64,000 nt of DNA from Paenibacillus rhizovicinus (GTDB taxonomy: Bacteria; Bacillota; Bacilli; Paenibacillales; Paenibacillaceae), in NCBI RefSeq assembly GCF_010365285.1, contig NZ_CP048286.1, forward strand, positions 3,271,001 to 3,335,000. The letters run 5' to 3'. The notes under the pieces are model-generated. The model was not told the DNA's origin. It searched no databases and saw only the letters and a program-made list of their open reading frames with translations. Position 1 is the stretch's first letter. The number at the start of each line of letters is the position of its first letter. The position numbers and the translations under genes were made by a program. Shown piece by piece: positions 16,148 through 26,553 of the stretch.

Positions 16148-16512
16148 TGGTGGAGGCGAGGGGATTTGAACCCCTGTCCGAAGACAACGCCACACAGGCT
16201 TCTACGGGTGTAGTCACAGTTTTGATGTCACCCTAGCAGCGCCCCGTAACCGGCTATGCGTTGGGTCAGCCTGATTGTCTTATTCCGTCGACCCCAGGCG
16301 GAGACCGAACGGCGTATCCCACTATTTGTTAGCCCCTAGTCTAGTCACATGGGCGATGCTAGGTAGGAGCACGCTAACAGGTTATTAAGCTGCTAAAGCG
16401 TAGGATTGTTGTTGTTTGCCGTTTAATAGGCTTTAGCGTTGATGAAGCAGACGACTCCCTGCTACCCGCAACCCATGCTCGAACTATCCCCGTCGAATCC
16501 ATAAACGCCCCC
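16148..16512 (-). ncRNA. ssrA: transfer-messenger RNA (native copy)
   Basis: tmRNA rescues stalled ribosomes together with SmpB. The 5' end GGGGGCG pairs with 3' CGCCTCC to make the 7-bp acceptor stem, the T-arm reads GGTTCAAATCC, and CCA is encoded. The tag frame gives GKQQQSYALAA, ending in two TAA codons; with the alanine supplied by the charged tmRNA it ends in the protease signal ALAA. It lies downstream of smpB on the same strand, the usual Bacillus order. A near-complete second copy is at 5236-5587. Confidence 0.95.
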
Positions 16513-16643
16513 AATGTCGCATAAACGGCGATTTGCCCTCCGTTTAGCAGGTGAAGCGCTCCGACGAATGATGCCGCTCGCTAAGCCGGACATCGAATCA
16601 TTGAGCATGTTAAAACGATCTTGCCTTCGTTCGTTGCTCACTT

Positions 16644-16649
16644 AGTATA
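16644..16649 (-). promoter_or_regulatory. extended -10 promoter upstream of ssrA
   Basis: Minus-strand TGTTATACT is an extended -10 element about 135 bp upstream of the mature tmRNA 5' end, so a processed leader would be expected. No convincing -35 is visible. Confidence 0.35.
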
Positions 16650-16739
16650 ACACAGGTTTTACATTCATGAGCCACTGTCTTGCTGGAAGCGATGGCTACG
16701 TTCTCCTTGGCTTCCGATTGCCGCCTTAACAACCAGCCG

Positions 16740-17219
16740 CTAACGGGCAACCTTCTGTTTCTCGCGAAGTGCGCGCTGAATGTCTCGCTGCGCATCCTTC
16801 TTCGCCGCCGATTCGCGCTTGTCGTACTGCTTCTTCCCTTTGCCAAGGCCGAGCAGCAGCTTCGCGTAACCATTGCGGACGTAAATCTTAAGCGGTACGA
16901 TTGCATAGCCTTCTTGCTTGGACAAGCCAAGCAGCTTGTGGATCTGCGCTTTATGCATGAGCAGTTTGCGTGCCCTCGTCGGATCGACGGGATTGCTTCG
17001 GTTACCCTGCTCGAAAAAGCTGATATGCATGTTGTGGATGAAAATCTCGCCGTTTCGGATGGTGGCAAACGCATCGCTAATATTCGCCTTGCCCATACGC
17101 ACCGACTTAATCTCGCTCCCCATCAGCACCATGCCCGCTTCGAAGGTATCCTCGATGAAATAGTCATGGGAAGCCTTCTTGTTCTGCGCAAGCTGTTTGC
17201 CGTCACTTTTCTTCGCCAT
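16740..17219 (-). CDS. smpB: SsrA-binding protein SmpB
   Basis: 159-residue small basic protein that binds the tRNA-like part of tmRNA and places it in stalled ribosomes. The family pattern is complete: [64 protein letters not shown] and the basic C-terminal helix ending [10 protein letters not shown]. The start at 17219 has GGGAGAGGTG upstream; longer upstream frames are not supported. It lies between rnr and ssrA. Confidence 0.97.
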   Translation of the reverse strand: MAKKSDGKQLAQNKKASHDYFIEDTFEAGMVLMGSEIKSVRMGKANISDAFATIRNGEIFIHNMHISFFEQGNRSNPVDPTRARKLLMHKAQIHKLLGLSKQEGYAIVPLKIYVRNGYAKLLLGLGKGKKQYDKRESAAKKDAQRDIQRALREKQKVAR

Positions 17220-17376
17220 GCCGTTCACCTCTCCCGTAATCGTAATTAGGCTTGACCTGCCTGCCGCTGCCAAATGCCCCAAAAGATACAAAGGACTTCT
17301 AACCGCAGCTAGAAGTCCATTGTAACAACTTTGCGAACCGAAATCAAGAAATGGTAAAGCTTGCAGAACCCGCGTG

Positions 17377-20300
17377 CTACTTGCGTTTCTTCCGGACGAA
17401 AGCCGCCGTCGCATTACCGCCGCCGGACTTCTTCTTGCGCGGCTGCGCGCTGCCTTCGGCCGTTCCTCCGCCGGCGTTAGGTGCCACTTGCAGCTGGCCG
17501 CCTGCCGCGCCGCCGCCCGGTTTCTTGCGGCGGGAGCCTGTGCCGTTACCCTGGCCGCCGCCTTGCGCACCGCCTGCATTTCCGTTTGCCGGTTTATTAC
17601 CCTGAGCGCCTTGACCGCCGCCTTGACCGCCTTGACTGCCCGAACGGGAGCTGCGGCGTCCTGCGCTGGATCTGCCACCGCCATTGCCGCCGCCGAAGCG
17701 ATCTCCGCCTGAACGGCCGCGGCCCGATCCGTCGCGTCTGCCGCGCGAACGGTTCGCGTCGTCCGGATCTTCGCCGTAGTCTTTGAGCGACCCGGCATTG
17801 CGGACCGGCAAGCCCCACATATCGGTGCGAACCGATTTACGGCGTTCGCCGCCGCTACCTTGAGCGCCGCCGCTTGCTTCGCCGCCCGAGCTGCTATCGT
17901 TGCCGAGGAGACGATTCAAATTGAAGTCGTCCTCCGGTTTCCATGCGCGCTGGTCGCGTTGACCGCGCGGCGCGGCTGCCTGCTCCGCAACGCCGCCGTT
18001 AACCGGCTGCTGCCCGCCGCGTTCCTCGCGATTGCCGCGTCTGCGCCCGCGGCGCTCCGCTCCGCTCGCCGCGCCTGCGGCTCCAGCCGCCGCGCCGCCG
18101 CCGGCTTCGCCGCTGCGCGGCCCGCGGCCCCGCGGGCCCGAGCTCGCGCCACGCGCCGCTCCCGCGCCGCCGCGTTCGCTCCGCTGCGCGGAGCCGCTAT
18201 CGCGGCCGGCTCCGCCACGGCCGCCGCGGCCCTCGCCGCGCGCACCGCCCGCGCGCGGCTCGCGCACAACGCTCCGCTGCGCGGAGTTCGCGTCGCTGCT
18301 GCCGCCCCGGCCTCCGCGACCGCCACGGCCGCCGCGCGCAGAACCGCGCTCTCCGCGGCCGCTAAACCCAAGCTCCCGCGCCAGCTCGCCGTTGTCCGCG
18401 CCCTGCTCCAAATTCTCGAGCATCGTGAAGTCGATCGTATGCTCATCCATATTGACGCGCTCCACGCGGATGCGCACCTCATCGCCGATGCGGAACGTCT
18501 TCGACGTCCGCTCGCCGATAAGCAGCATGTGCTGCTCGTGGAAGTGGTAATAATCGTCCGAGAGCTCGCTGAGCCGGATGAGCCCCTCGACCGTATTCGG
18601 CAGCTCCACGAAGATACCGAAGCTCGTCACGCTGCTGATGATGCCTTCGAATTCCTGGCCGACTTTGTCCAGCATATACTCGCATTTCTTCAGCTTCTCC
18701 GTATCGCGCTCCGCGTCTACCGCGACGCGCTCCCGCTCCGAAGACTGCTGCGCAATGTCCGGCATCCGCGCGGCCAGCGCCTCTTGGCGCGGCTCGCTCA
18801 GCGTGCCCTTGCTCTCGAGCACCTCGCGCATAACGCGATGGATGACAAGATCGGGGTAGCGACGGATCGGCGAAGTGAAGTGCGAATAGAATTCTGCGGC
18901 AAGGCCGAAGTGACCGAGGCTTTCCGCGTCGTATTTGGCCTGCTTCATCGAACGCAGCATGACCGTGGAAATAACCGTCTGTTCCTTCGAACCGCGAACG
19001 TCGTCCAGCAGCGTCTGAAGCGCTCTCGGATGAATAACGCTGCCGCCTTTGCCCTTGATCGTATACCCGAAGTTAGCCGCGAACTGCACGAAATGCAGCA
19101 GCTTCTCCTGGTCGGGATTATCGTGCGTCCGGTAGATGAACGGCACCTTCAGCCAATAGAAATGCTCGGCGACCGTTTCGTTCGCCGCCAGCATGAATTC
19201 CTCGATGATCGACTCTGCGATGGAACGCTCGCGTTTCACGATATCGACGGCTTTGCCCGATTCATCGACGATCACCTTCGATTCCACGAAGTCGAAATCG
19301 ATCGCGCCGCGCTTCATGCGCATGCCGCGCAGGCGCATCGCAAGCTCTTCCATCAGCTTGAAGGTATCGACCAGCTCGGCGTAACGCTCCGTTACTTCCG
19401 CGTCCTCGCCTTGCAGGATCTTCCGTACGTTCGTGTACGTCATCCGCTCTTTCGTCCGAATGACGCTCGTGAACACGTCATGGCGAACCCGCTTCAGCGT
19501 CGTCGCGTCGAACTCCATTTCGCAGGACATCGTCAGCCGATCCACTTTGGGATTCAGCGAGCAGATGCCGTTCGACAGACGGTGAGGCAGCATCGGAATA
19601 ACCCGGTCCACGAGATAAACGCTGCAGCCGCGGCGATAGGCTTCTTGGTCCAGCGCCGAGTTCTCGCGCACGTAATAACCGACGTCCGCAATGTGAACGC
19701 CTAGCACGTAGTTGCCGTTCTCCAGCCGTTCGATGTTGACCGCGTCGTCGAGATCCTTGGCATCTTCGCCGTCAATCGTGACGATGACTTTATCCCGCAG
19801 ATCGCGGCGTCCCTGACGCACGATTTCGTCCTCGGTGATCGCGTCCGGCGCTGCTTCCGCTTCTGCCATTACATCATCCGGGAAGCTTTCCGGCAGCTGA
19901 TGCTTACGAATAATAGATAAAATATCGATGCCGGGATCATCTTTATGGCCGAGCACTTCGATAATTTCGCCTTCCGCGGCCGAGCGGCCCTCCGGATACG
20001 AAATAATGCGCGCCACGACCTTTTGTCCCGTGACCGCTCCGTGGAACTGCCCTTGCGGGATGAAAATATCCCGGTTAATCCGTTTGTCGTCCGGCAGCAC
20101 GAAGCCGTATGCTTCGTGGTTCTGGAACGTGCCGACGATCTGCGTCACCGCGCGTTCCACGATGCGCACGATCTCGCCTTCCATGCGGCCGCCCGCCGCG
20201 CTGCGCGACGTAACGCGCACCAGCACGATATCGCCGTTCATCGCGCTCTTCAAATCATGGGCGCCGATATACACGTCCCCATGTCCCTTATCCTCCGGGA

Positions 20301-20553
20301 TAAGAAAAGCAAATCCTTTCGCATGCGCCTGAATCCGTCCGCGTACCAAATGCATCCGTTCGGGAAGGCCATATCGATCGCTGTCATTGCGAACGATTTT
20401 CCCCTCGTTCTCCAGCTCGTTCAGCAAAACCAGAAACGTCCGGAAAGATCCCGCATTGCCCGCTCCGCCAAGCTGCTTATCCAGCTCTTGGTATGTCAAC
20501 GGCTTGTACGTTTGCTCGCGCATATAATCAAGGAGCTGCTGCTCTGTTACCAT
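17377..20553 (-). CDS. rnr: ribonuclease R with long Arg/Gly-rich tail
   Basis: 1058 residues, compared with about 780-820 for typical Bacillus RNase R. It is a 3'-5' processive exoribonuclease that degrades structured RNA and works with SmpB-tmRNA in mRNA decay. Order of parts: N-terminal winged helix (1-60), cold-shock domains (about 65-200), RNB catalytic domain with the motif [13 protein letters not shown] (260-272) binding Mg2+, and an S1 domain ending near 725. Residues 729-1058 are a disordered tail rich in Gly, Arg, Ala and Ser with many RGG motifs and a basic end. A short conserved-looking island ([15 protein letters not shown]) interrupts the tail. Confidence 0.95.
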   Translation of the reverse strand: MVTEQQLLDYMREQTYKPLTYQELDKQLGGAGNAGSFRTFLVLLNELENEGKIVRNDSDRYGLPERMHLVRGRIQAHAKGFAFLIPEDKGHGDVYIGAHDLKSAMNGDIVLVRVTSRSAAGGRMEGEIVRIVERAVTQIVGTFQNHEAYGFVLPDDKRINRDIFIPQGQFHGAVTGQKVVARIISYPEGRSAAEGEIIEVLGHKDDPGIDILSIIRKHQLPESFPDDVMAEAEAAPDAITEDEIVRQGRRDLRDKVIVTIDGEDAKDLDDAVNIERLENGNYVLGVHIADVGYYVRENSALDQEAYRRGCSVYLVDRVIPMLPHRLSNGICSLNPKVDRLTMSCEMEFDATTLKRVRHDVFTSVIRTKERMTYTNVRKILQGEDAEVTERYAELVDTFKLMEELAMRLRGMRMKRGAIDFDFVESKVIVDESGKAVDIVKRERSIAESIIEEFMLAANETVAEHFYWLKVPFIYRTHDNPDQEKLLHFVQFAANFGYTIKGKGGSVIHPRALQTLLDDVRGSKEQTVISTVMLRSMKQAKYDAESLGHFGLAAEFYSHFTSPIRRYPDLVIHRVMREVLESKGTLSEPRQEALAARMPDIAQQSSERERVAVDAERDTEKLKKCEYMLDKVGQEFEGIISSVTSFGIFVELPNTVEGLIRLSELSDDYYHFHEQHMLLIGERTSKTFRIGDEVRIRVERVNMDEHTIDFTMLENLEQGADNGELARELGFSGRGERGSARGGRGGRGGRGGSSDANSAQRSVVREPRAGGARGEGRGGRGGAGRDSGSAQRSERGGAGAARGASSGPRGRGPRSGEAGGGAAAGAAGAASGAERRGRRRGNREERGGQQPVNGGVAEQAAAPRGQRDQRAWKPEDDFNLNRLLGNDSSSGGEASGGAQGSGGERRKSVRTDMWGLPVRNAGSLKDYGEDPDDANRSRGRRDGSGRGRSGGDRFGGGNGGGRSSAGRRSSRSGSQGGQGGGQGAQGNKPANGNAGGAQGGGQGNGTGSRRKKPGGGAAGGQLQVAPNAGGGTAEGSAQPRKKKSGGGNATAAFVRKKRK

Positions 20554-20734
20554 TCTTTCTCACCTCATAATACCGCGATGCCGTCCATCCACAATTGCAG
20601 CAGTCGGTTAATAGATTATTATATACCATATAGTATACACGAAAGCAGGAACCACCATCCGCGGCAGCCCTCAAAATCACAAAATTACCCTCGTGTCATT
20701 AACCTGTTAACATCTTCCATAATCAGAAGGCATT

Positions 20735-20759
20735 AAAAAAAGCGGGCCGTAGCCCGCTT
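20735..20759 (-). terminator. terminator between secG and rnr
   Basis: AAGCGGGC/GCCCGCTT stem with a four-base loop and TTTTTTT on the minus strand, 12 bp after the secG stop. Confidence 0.85.
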
Positions 20760-20771
20760 CCATGCTTGTCA

Positions 20772-21008
20772 TTAAACTTTAACCAAGTATGCAACAACAA
20801 GTGCCAGTATAAAAAAGCCCGCCGCGACAGCAACCGTCAGACGCTGTAGAAACAGGTCCAAGCCGCGCGCTTTCGTTTTTCCGAACAAATGCTCGGCACC
20901 GCCGGAAATTGCACCGGAGAGCCCTGCGCTCTTCCCTTTTTGAAGGAGAACTACGCCAATCAACGCAAGCGCAAAAATAACAAGCAAAATTTTAAACGTA
21001 ATATCCAT
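20772..21008 (-). CDS. secG: preprotein translocase subunit SecG
   Basis: 78 residues with two transmembrane helices ([39 protein letters not shown]) joined by the SecG loop [20 protein letters not shown]. It assists SecYE in protein export. The start at 21008 has GGAGGTGGAA upstream. The order secG-rnr-smpB-ssrA matches Bacillus, although the esterase yvaK is absent here. Confidence 0.95.
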   Translation of the reverse strand: MDITFKILLVIFALALIGVVLLQKGKSAGLSGAISGGAEHLFGKTKARGLDLFLQRLTVAVAAGFFILALVVAYLVKV

Positions 21009-21123
21009 GGTTCCACCTCCTGCACAAGGAGCAAATTTGTCGTTTGCCGATGCCTTGTCGATAGAGGGGACAAGACCTAGAAACAGCAATCTCATTGTAC
21101 CATAGGGGGGAAATGAATACAAG

Positions 21124-22059
21124 CTAACAGATTTTATCCTTCTGCCAGCGGATGGACTCGTCGAACGGCAGGAAAACGAAGGATTCCCGCTTCCAATAAT
21201 ACTTCAGGTCCTCTCTCGTCCAACCCTCGTAGAGCTCATCCCATTCGAATGGCCCGTGCGGCAGCAGAGATGCCTGTTCGATCGGCTGGCTCGCCGGCTG
21301 ATAACGCAGATCAAGCGACAATCGCACCCGTCCGGGCTGTCGGTTCGGCAGCGCTTTGTGCACGGTCAGACTGTGGAAGATGACCATATCGCCCGCCTCG
21401 TAATCCCCCTCCGCCCATTCGTAGCCGAGGTTGCAGAGAATCGTTTCCAGCCCGCCCGCGCCTTCGGCAGCCGTCACTCCGAGCAGCCCTGCTTGATTGC
21501 TGCCTTCGAGGAGGGAAAGCCCGCCGAGCGAACGCGGCACGTCGCCCATCGGCGCCCAGCAAGTCCAAGTATCGGCACTGCCCTGGATATGCAGAAAATC
21601 CTGATGCGGCGGCGTTACTTTGAGCGATTCGCTTGGCAGCATAATGCGTGCAATATTGCGCGGATGCGGAAACGCGCGCTCGCCGAACAAGACGCCGAAC
21701 ATGGCGAGCAGCTTGGCATGATGCGCGAAGGCGTGGAACTCCTGCAGCTTCTGCACGTTATGATACACCCGCTGCGTCGTGCCGATGCCGTTCCAATTAA
21801 TCTCCTCGGGCGTAAGCTTATTAATGAGGGGCAGATGGCCGATCCCGTCAAGGAGCGGAGAGCCGGCGTCCAGCAGTCCTTCTTGTTGAAGAACGCCCAG
21901 CAGCAGTTCCCGCATTTCCATAATCTCTTCCCGGGCGAAAAAGCGCTTGAAAAATAAATACCCCTTCTCGGCAGCGACTCTCCTCAATTCTGCCGGTTCC
22001 GCCAGCAGCGGCGTCGCATCCTCGAATGACCGCGATGCCGGTTTGATTGCCGGATCCAT
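21124..22059 (-). CDS. phytanoyl-CoA dioxygenase (PhyH) family protein
   Basis: About 311 residues. It is a likely Fe(II)/2-oxoglutarate-dependent oxygenase: the metal ligands are visible as HQDFLHIQG (H-x-D) and the distal His in [12 protein letters not shown], followed by a 2OG-binding Arg in [11 protein letters not shown]. The start at 22059 has AGGGGCAGGGA upstream; an in-frame ATG at 22116 would add 19 residues. It stands alone between secG and the LRR gene. Substrate unknown. Confidence 0.85.
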   Translation of the reverse strand: MDPAIKPASRSFEDATPLLAEPAELRRVAAEKGYLFFKRFFAREEIMEMRELLLGVLQQEGLLDAGSPLLDGIGHLPLINKLTPEEINWNGIGTTQRVYHNVQKLQEFHAFAHHAKLLAMFGVLFGERAFPHPRNIARIMLPSESLKVTPPHQDFLHIQGSADTWTCWAPMGDVPRSLGGLSLLEGSNQAGLLGVTAAEGAGGLETILCNLGYEWAEGDYEAGDMVIFHSLTVHKALPNRQPGRVRLSLDLRYQPASQPIEQASLLPHGPFEWDELYEGWTREDLKYYWKRESFVFLPFDESIRWQKDKIC

Positions 22060-22245
22060 ACCGATCCCTGCCCCTCTTATAAGTTGGTTACTGATTGTCG
22101 GCTTTAACCGCCCCATTCTTGACCCTATGCGCTCATTGTATGCTTAACGCAATCAGAAGTATTTGCAATTACCCGACGACAATTTAACTTTTAGCGACAT
22201 TCCGCAAACGTCTCCGCGCTGCACCGGGACGCTGCGGCACGGTAA

Positions 22246-22290
22246 ATAAAAACGGCCGCTTCCCGCTATTCGCAGGAGGCAGCCGCCTTT
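22246..22290 (-). terminator. terminator of the LRR protein gene
   Basis: A long imperfect hairpin (CGGCTGCCTCCTGCG / GCGGGAAGCGGCCG) followed by TTTTTA on the minus strand, just after the LRR stop. Confidence 0.7.
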
Positions 22291-22302
22291 AATCATTGCC
22301 TA

Positions 22303-23721
22303 TTATTTGCTCAGCAACACGGCATAGGAACCGCCGTTCTTAAGCGAAACCGTAATGGAGTGCGTCGCTTTGTCGAAGGTGCCCCCGACTTTAACCCATT
22401 TGTTGTCGCCGCCTTGGTACCAGATCGCAAGCTTGTCCGTCTTCGTATTGAACAGCAGCGCTTGCTCGACTTTCAGCGTCAGCGTTCCCGCTTTCGCCTG
22501 GCCGTCGGCCGGCTTGATTTTGTCCAGCCTGTAGATGTAAGAAGCCGGAGACAAGGACGCCGGAATATCGGAATACATCGCATCGTAGGAGTTGATAGCG
22601 AATTTATCCGCGGATTTCACGGTAATCAGCTTCAGCGCGGCCGCTTTCGACGTTTTCACGACCGGCTTGCTCCCGATAACCGTTCCGCCATTCAGCTCGA
22701 TCTGCTTGAACAGCTTCAGCGTTGCAGGCGATTCATAGTTGACCGGGTTGCCTTTGATGTTAATGGAATTGATTTTGTTAGCGATTTGAGACAACCCGCT
22801 GAGATCGGAAATTTTGTTGCCGCTCAGGTTAAGCGTCGTCAGGAACGGATATTGCGTTTGCGCTTGCACGAGTTTAACGATGCCGGAGATATCGGTCAGT
22901 TTGTTGAAGCTGACGTCAAGCTGCTCCAGACGGGTCATTTTCTCGATGCCGTTCAGGTTCGCGAGTCCGTTCTGCTTCATATCCAGCCACAGGTAGGTGC
23001 TGTCCGTCACGGATTTCTTCGCGCCAAGCGCAGTGACCGCGCTCAGATCGCTGAATTGATTGCCGCCGAGCAGTACCGCGCGAGCGTTCTTCAGGTTCTG
23101 GAGCGATTTGATCGACTTCAGCTGGTTGTTAGACAGGTTCAGCTCCTGCAGCTTCGACAGGCCCGCTACTGCGCTCGCATCAGTCAGCTTGTTGTTATTG
23201 ACATATAAGTATTGCAGTTCGGACAAGGACGCAAGCGATTTAATATCTTTCACGGCATTGTTCGACAGATTGAGCGTTTGCAGCTTCTTCAAGCTTTTCA
23301 GCGGTGCCGGGTCCGTCACTTTATTATTGCTCAGGTCGAGCGAGCGGAGACCGCTCAAACCGCTAAGCGGCGCGGCATCGGCGATTTGATTGCTGCCTAG
23401 ATACAGATACTCGAGCTTCGTCAATCCCTTGAGCGGCGCCACGTCCGTAATCTGATTGCGCGGCAGGGAAAGCATGACTAGGCTGGTCGCTTTCTCCAAC
23501 CCTTTGAGCGACTTGATTTTCGCTGCATCGTCGTAATCTTCTACATAGTTGACACGCGCTACGTCAGCCGCCGTCACGTTCTTCTTGCCGGTCGACTCTT
23601 CGATCAGTTTGTTCAGACTTGCATCGGGAAAAATAGCGCTAGCGGCATAAGCGGTTACGCCGAATGCCAGTACGGATGCTGAAACTGCTAAGCTAATGCG
23701 GGTAGAAAGCCTCATCTTCAT
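22303..23721 (-). CDS. secreted leucine-rich-repeat protein
   Basis: 472 residues. A signal peptide ends near AYAAS, followed by a cap and about ten leucine-rich repeats of 22 residues of internalin type (LEYLYLGSNQIADAAPLSGL; LRSLDLSNNKVTDPAPLKSL and so on). After the repeats is a beta-rich C-terminal domain of about 120 residues (YIYRLDKIKPADGQ...). It has no obvious LPXTG motif or SLH anchor, so it may be released or bound non-covalently. A binding function for proteins or polysaccharide is likely from the fold; the ligand is unknown. Confidence 0.85.
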   Translation of the reverse strand: MKMRLSTRISLAVSASVLAFGVTAYAASAIFPDASLNKLIEESTGKKNVTAADVARVNYVEDYDDAAKIKSLKGLEKATSLVMLSLPRNQITDVAPLKGLTKLEYLYLGSNQIADAAPLSGLSGLRSLDLSNNKVTDPAPLKSLKKLQTLNLSNNAVKDIKSLASLSELQYLYVNNNKLTDASAVAGLSKLQELNLSNNQLKSIKSLQNLKNARAVLLGGNQFSDLSAVTALGAKKSVTDSTYLWLDMKQNGLANLNGIEKMTRLEQLDVSFNKLTDISGIVKLVQAQTQYPFLTTLNLSGNKISDLSGLSQIANKINSINIKGNPVNYESPATLKLFKQIELNGGTVIGSKPVVKTSKAAALKLITVKSADKFAINSYDAMYSDIPASLSPASYIYRLDKIKPADGQAKAGTLTLKVEQALLFNTKTDKLAIWYQGGDNKWVKVGGTFDKATHSITVSLKNGGSYAVLLSK

Positions 23722-23886
23722 TGTGAATCTCCTTCTTATTTCCTAGTTTACCACTAATACTAAGAAGACTAGCAATATCTGTCAACCGTTTTCTCAAAAT
23801 TCGACAATTCGTGAAATACCAGTAAGCAGAGTGGATAATCCGTGCTGAAAACTGTCGTTTGTTGCGGAAAAGGCAGCAGAAACGAC

Positions 23887-23919
23887 AAAAGCCGCGCTTC
23901 CCGGCTTGGAAGCGCAGCT
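23887..23919 (-). terminator. terminator of the O-antigen-ligase-like gene
   Basis: AGCTGCGCTTCC and GGAAGCGCGGCTTTT form a strong stem on the minus strand, about 85 bp after the stop codon at 24005. Confidence 0.75.
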
Positions 23920-23954
23920 ATATCATTCTAGTTGAAAAGCGGCAAAATTAGAAA

Positions 23955-23999
23955 GGAAACCAGGAAGGAAACCAAGAAGGAGACCAGGAAGGAAACCAG
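23955..23999. repeat. 12-bp tandem repeats
   Basis: Three and three-quarter units of GGAAACCAGGAA with single-base variants lie between the 24005 stop codon and its terminator, so they would be in the transcript's 3' UTR. Confidence 0.85.
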
Positions 24000-24004
24000 T
24001 TTCT

Positions 24005-26425
24005 TTAGCTTGCTGCTGTCGTCAGAGATTCGAACGACGCAATCGCATCATCAAAGCTCAAGAAGCGATCTTTGTCCGCTTGGTATTGCTCTTCCGCCTG
24101 GTCCGTCTTGCCTTGCTTGCGGAGAACGACGACCTCCAGCGCGGCTGCTCTGCTTGCCATTGCAACATCATCGGTGTAATCCCCGGTGCTTACGATCGTA
24201 AGCGCGTCCTCGTCTCGCCCCAGCAGATAGGCTGCGATCGCGCCATAATAGGCAGCCGCGGGCTCCATGCGCAGTCCCCTGCCGTTAAAGGCATGCCAGT
24301 CCGACTCCGGCATGCGAGCGTGAAACTCCGCCACTGCCAGACGGTTGCGCTCATAGTGCTGGAGCGCGCTTTGCAGCCCGTACTGCCGGGCCGAGCTGTC
24401 CGAAGCCAACAGCGCGGCATTCACTCGAAGCCGCTCCGCTTCGCCGTACAGGGCAGCGTTGAAGCGATCCAGCCCCAAGGCTTGCTCCGTCAGCCGAATC
24501 GCTTGATTCGCGTCGGCAATCTGATAATAGACCGCCGCGCACTTCTGCAGCAGCGAGGCGTTATGCGGCTCGAGTGCGATCGCTCTGCGCAGCGCACGGT
24601 CTGCGGCGGCCGCATCGTCCTTGTTGCCATTCTCGGTTATATAGCGTACGGCAAAGGCGCCCGCAAGCTGAAGCTCGCGAACGGCTTGAAAACGGTCGAG
24701 CGCGTTCGCCCGCTTCAGAATGGCAATCGCTTCGTCCGTGCTCGCGCGATCGGTTAGCTGCGCGTAAACCGTGTTTGCGGTTATCGATAGCGACGCGATA
24801 CCGAAGGATGCCAGCGCTAGCAGCGCGAATGCGAGACTGGCGGCACGATGCCGCCACCGCGGGATCGCGGGCGCTGCTGCCGCTTGTGACTCGCGCGCTT
24901 CCGCAGGCAGCGCCGCCGCGATCAGCCAGATCAGCAGCAGCCATACATAGCCGAAGGAGAGGTCGAAATCCGTCAGGCTGTGCAGCAGCACGAGCAGCAG
25001 CCCCGTCATCGCCGCCAGCGGCAGCGGATCCGCCTTGCCGCGCTTCCACTGACGGGCTAAGGCGATCAGTACCGCTGCCATCATGGCAGCGAATGCCGCC
25101 AGCCCGATTGTACCGGCGGACACGAGCCATTCCACCCAGCCATTGTGGATTTCGCCCGACTCATAGGGCGTCTGCTGCACTTGCGTGAACAGGATGCGCC
25201 AGCTGCCCCAGCCGTGGCCGAACAGCGGCGAGGTGCGCACGAGGGCCATCGCATCCTGCAGCATGATGAGCCGCTCGCGCAGCGTATCGGTTTGCGCAAG
25301 CGCGGCGATGCTTTGCTTCCACGATGCGGGCAGACTCGCGTACAGCAGGCCATGCCGCATCAGATCCAGCGCGGCCAGCGCCGCGAGCAGCAGCGCGCCT
25401 GCCGGCACGGCCAGCCGCGCATGAGGGCGCGCGGCCAATCGCGCGAAGCGCGGACTTGCGGCGGCGAAGGCCGCGATCGCGCGCGCCGCGGCTGCGCCGA
25501 GCCCGGCGGCGATCAGCGAAGCCGCCGCCAGCACGAGCGGCGCGGCTGCGGAAGGGGCCGCCGCCATTGTCTCTTGCGGCGGCAGGAGCAGCGCCGCCGC
25601 GAAGGCGCAGCCCAGCGCGGCGAGCGCTGCCGCCGCCAGCGCAAGCTGGCGCGCCAGCGGCAGCAGCACGCTGGCGATGAGCAAGGCCGCCGCCAGCGCG
25701 AGCATTGCGCCGCGCGACTGCGACAGCAGCAAGCCGCTTGCGTGCACGCCAAGCGGCGCGGCTTGCAGCAGCATCCCTAAGCTGCGCCGTTTTCGCGCTC
25801 CGCTTGTTTGTGCATGGCCTGTTCGCGCTCCGCTTGTTTGCGCACCGCCTAATTCCCCCCTGCCCGTTTGCCCTTTCCCAACAAGCAGCAGCAGCGACAC
25901 GAGCAGCAGCAGCGCGGACACCCCGCCGAACGTATTCGGATATTGCAGCGCGCCGGCCATTCGCCCGGCCACTACCGTGCCGGCTGAAGGAAGCCAGCCT
26001 GCATAGCCGAGCCAAGCAGCAATCCCGAGCGCCGCCCCGGAAGCTTGTACGATCGCAAGCATGAGCGCGCGGGCATTCGGAACCCGCGTTCTGACCTGGC
26101 GCAGCAGCAGGAAGATGCAGCCATAGGTCGTGAAACGCACGATTTGATCCAATGTCGCTTTAACACTCTCGGCGTGAACCAGCGAAATAGCCAAAACAGC
26201 CGGAAGCAGCAGCGCGAGCGCCGCCCGCTTGCCCCCGCCGCCTCGTACCCGCAGTTCTCCCTTCCGTAGCGCGACAGCCGAAACAACGGCATAGAGTCCC
26301 GTCGCAACAACCGCGATACTATAGAAGTCCTTATCGAAAAACAGTCCCTGCATAAAGCCGCCAACCATTAATAAAGCCGACAACACGATAACAATGATGA
26401 CATTCACGAAGCTTCGCTCCCACAT
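24005..26425 (-). CDS. O-antigen-ligase-like membrane protein with TPR domain
   Basis: 806 residues. The N-terminal 500 residues form about 12 hydrophobic helices with the Wzy/O-antigen-ligase pattern, including an Arg-containing loop (GALQYPNTFGG) and the periplasmic HNGWVEWLVSAGTIGLAAF. A tetratricopeptide-like domain of about 270 residues (AIALEPHNASLLQKCAAVYY; AIRLTEQALGLDRF) follows. Related proteins in Gram-positive bacteria are thought to polymerise or attach surface glycans. A short duplicated segment (AQTSGAR repeated around residues 190-210) and a very Ala-rich central part are seen. It has its own terminator and stands alone. Confidence 0.8.
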   Translation of the reverse strand: MWERSFVNVIIVIVLSALLMVGGFMQGLFFDKDFYSIAVVATGLYAVVSAVALRKGELRVRGGGGKRAALALLLPAVLAISLVHAESVKATLDQIVRFTTYGCIFLLLRQVRTRVPNARALMLAIVQASGAALGIAAWLGYAGWLPSAGTVVAGRMAGALQYPNTFGGVSALLLLVSLLLLVGKGQTGRGELGGAQTSGARTGHAQTSGARKRRSLGMLLQAAPLGVHASGLLLSQSRGAMLALAAALLIASVLLPLARQLALAAAALAALGCAFAAALLLPPQETMAAAPSAAAPLVLAAASLIAAGLGAAAARAIAAFAAASPRFARLAARPHARLAVPAGALLLAALAALDLMRHGLLYASLPASWKQSIAALAQTDTLRERLIMLQDAMALVRTSPLFGHGWGSWRILFTQVQQTPYESGEIHNGWVEWLVSAGTIGLAAFAAMMAAVLIALARQWKRGKADPLPLAAMTGLLLVLLHSLTDFDLSFGYVWLLLIWLIAAALPAEARESQAAAAPAIPRWRHRAASLAFALLALASFGIASLSITANTVYAQLTDRASTDEAIAILKRANALDRFQAVRELQLAGAFAVRYITENGNKDDAAAADRALRRAIALEPHNASLLQKCAAVYYQIADANQAIRLTEQALGLDRFNAALYGEAERLRVNAALLASDSSARQYGLQSALQHYERNRLAVAEFHARMPESDWHAFNGRGLRMEPAAAYYGAIAAYLLGRDEDALTIVSTGDYTDDVAMASRAAALEVVVLRKQGKTDQAEEQYQADKDRFLSFDDAIASFESLTTAAS

Positions 26426-26502
26426 TCTGGTCTTTTTGCACTATAGCATAGGAGCCTGTCCATACTCTACTGCCATTTGCGAGCCACGGGTCCCCCGACG
26501 CG

Positions 26503-26546
26503 AAAAAAAGCCCCGAAGCTCAGGAAAATCCCAAGCCCGGGGCCTT
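26503..26546 (-). terminator. terminator of the isomerase-like gene
   Basis: AAGGCCCCGGGCTTGGG pairs with CCTGAGCTTCGGGGCTT on the minus strand, followed by TTTTTTT. Confidence 0.85.
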
Positions 26547-26553
26547 CTTATCC

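Noticed and set aside
17860..19704. 614-residue plus-strand ORF opposite rnr
   Set aside because: It is the antisense of rnr; its Ala/Arg-rich composition follows from the GC-rich tail and codon pattern of the real gene.
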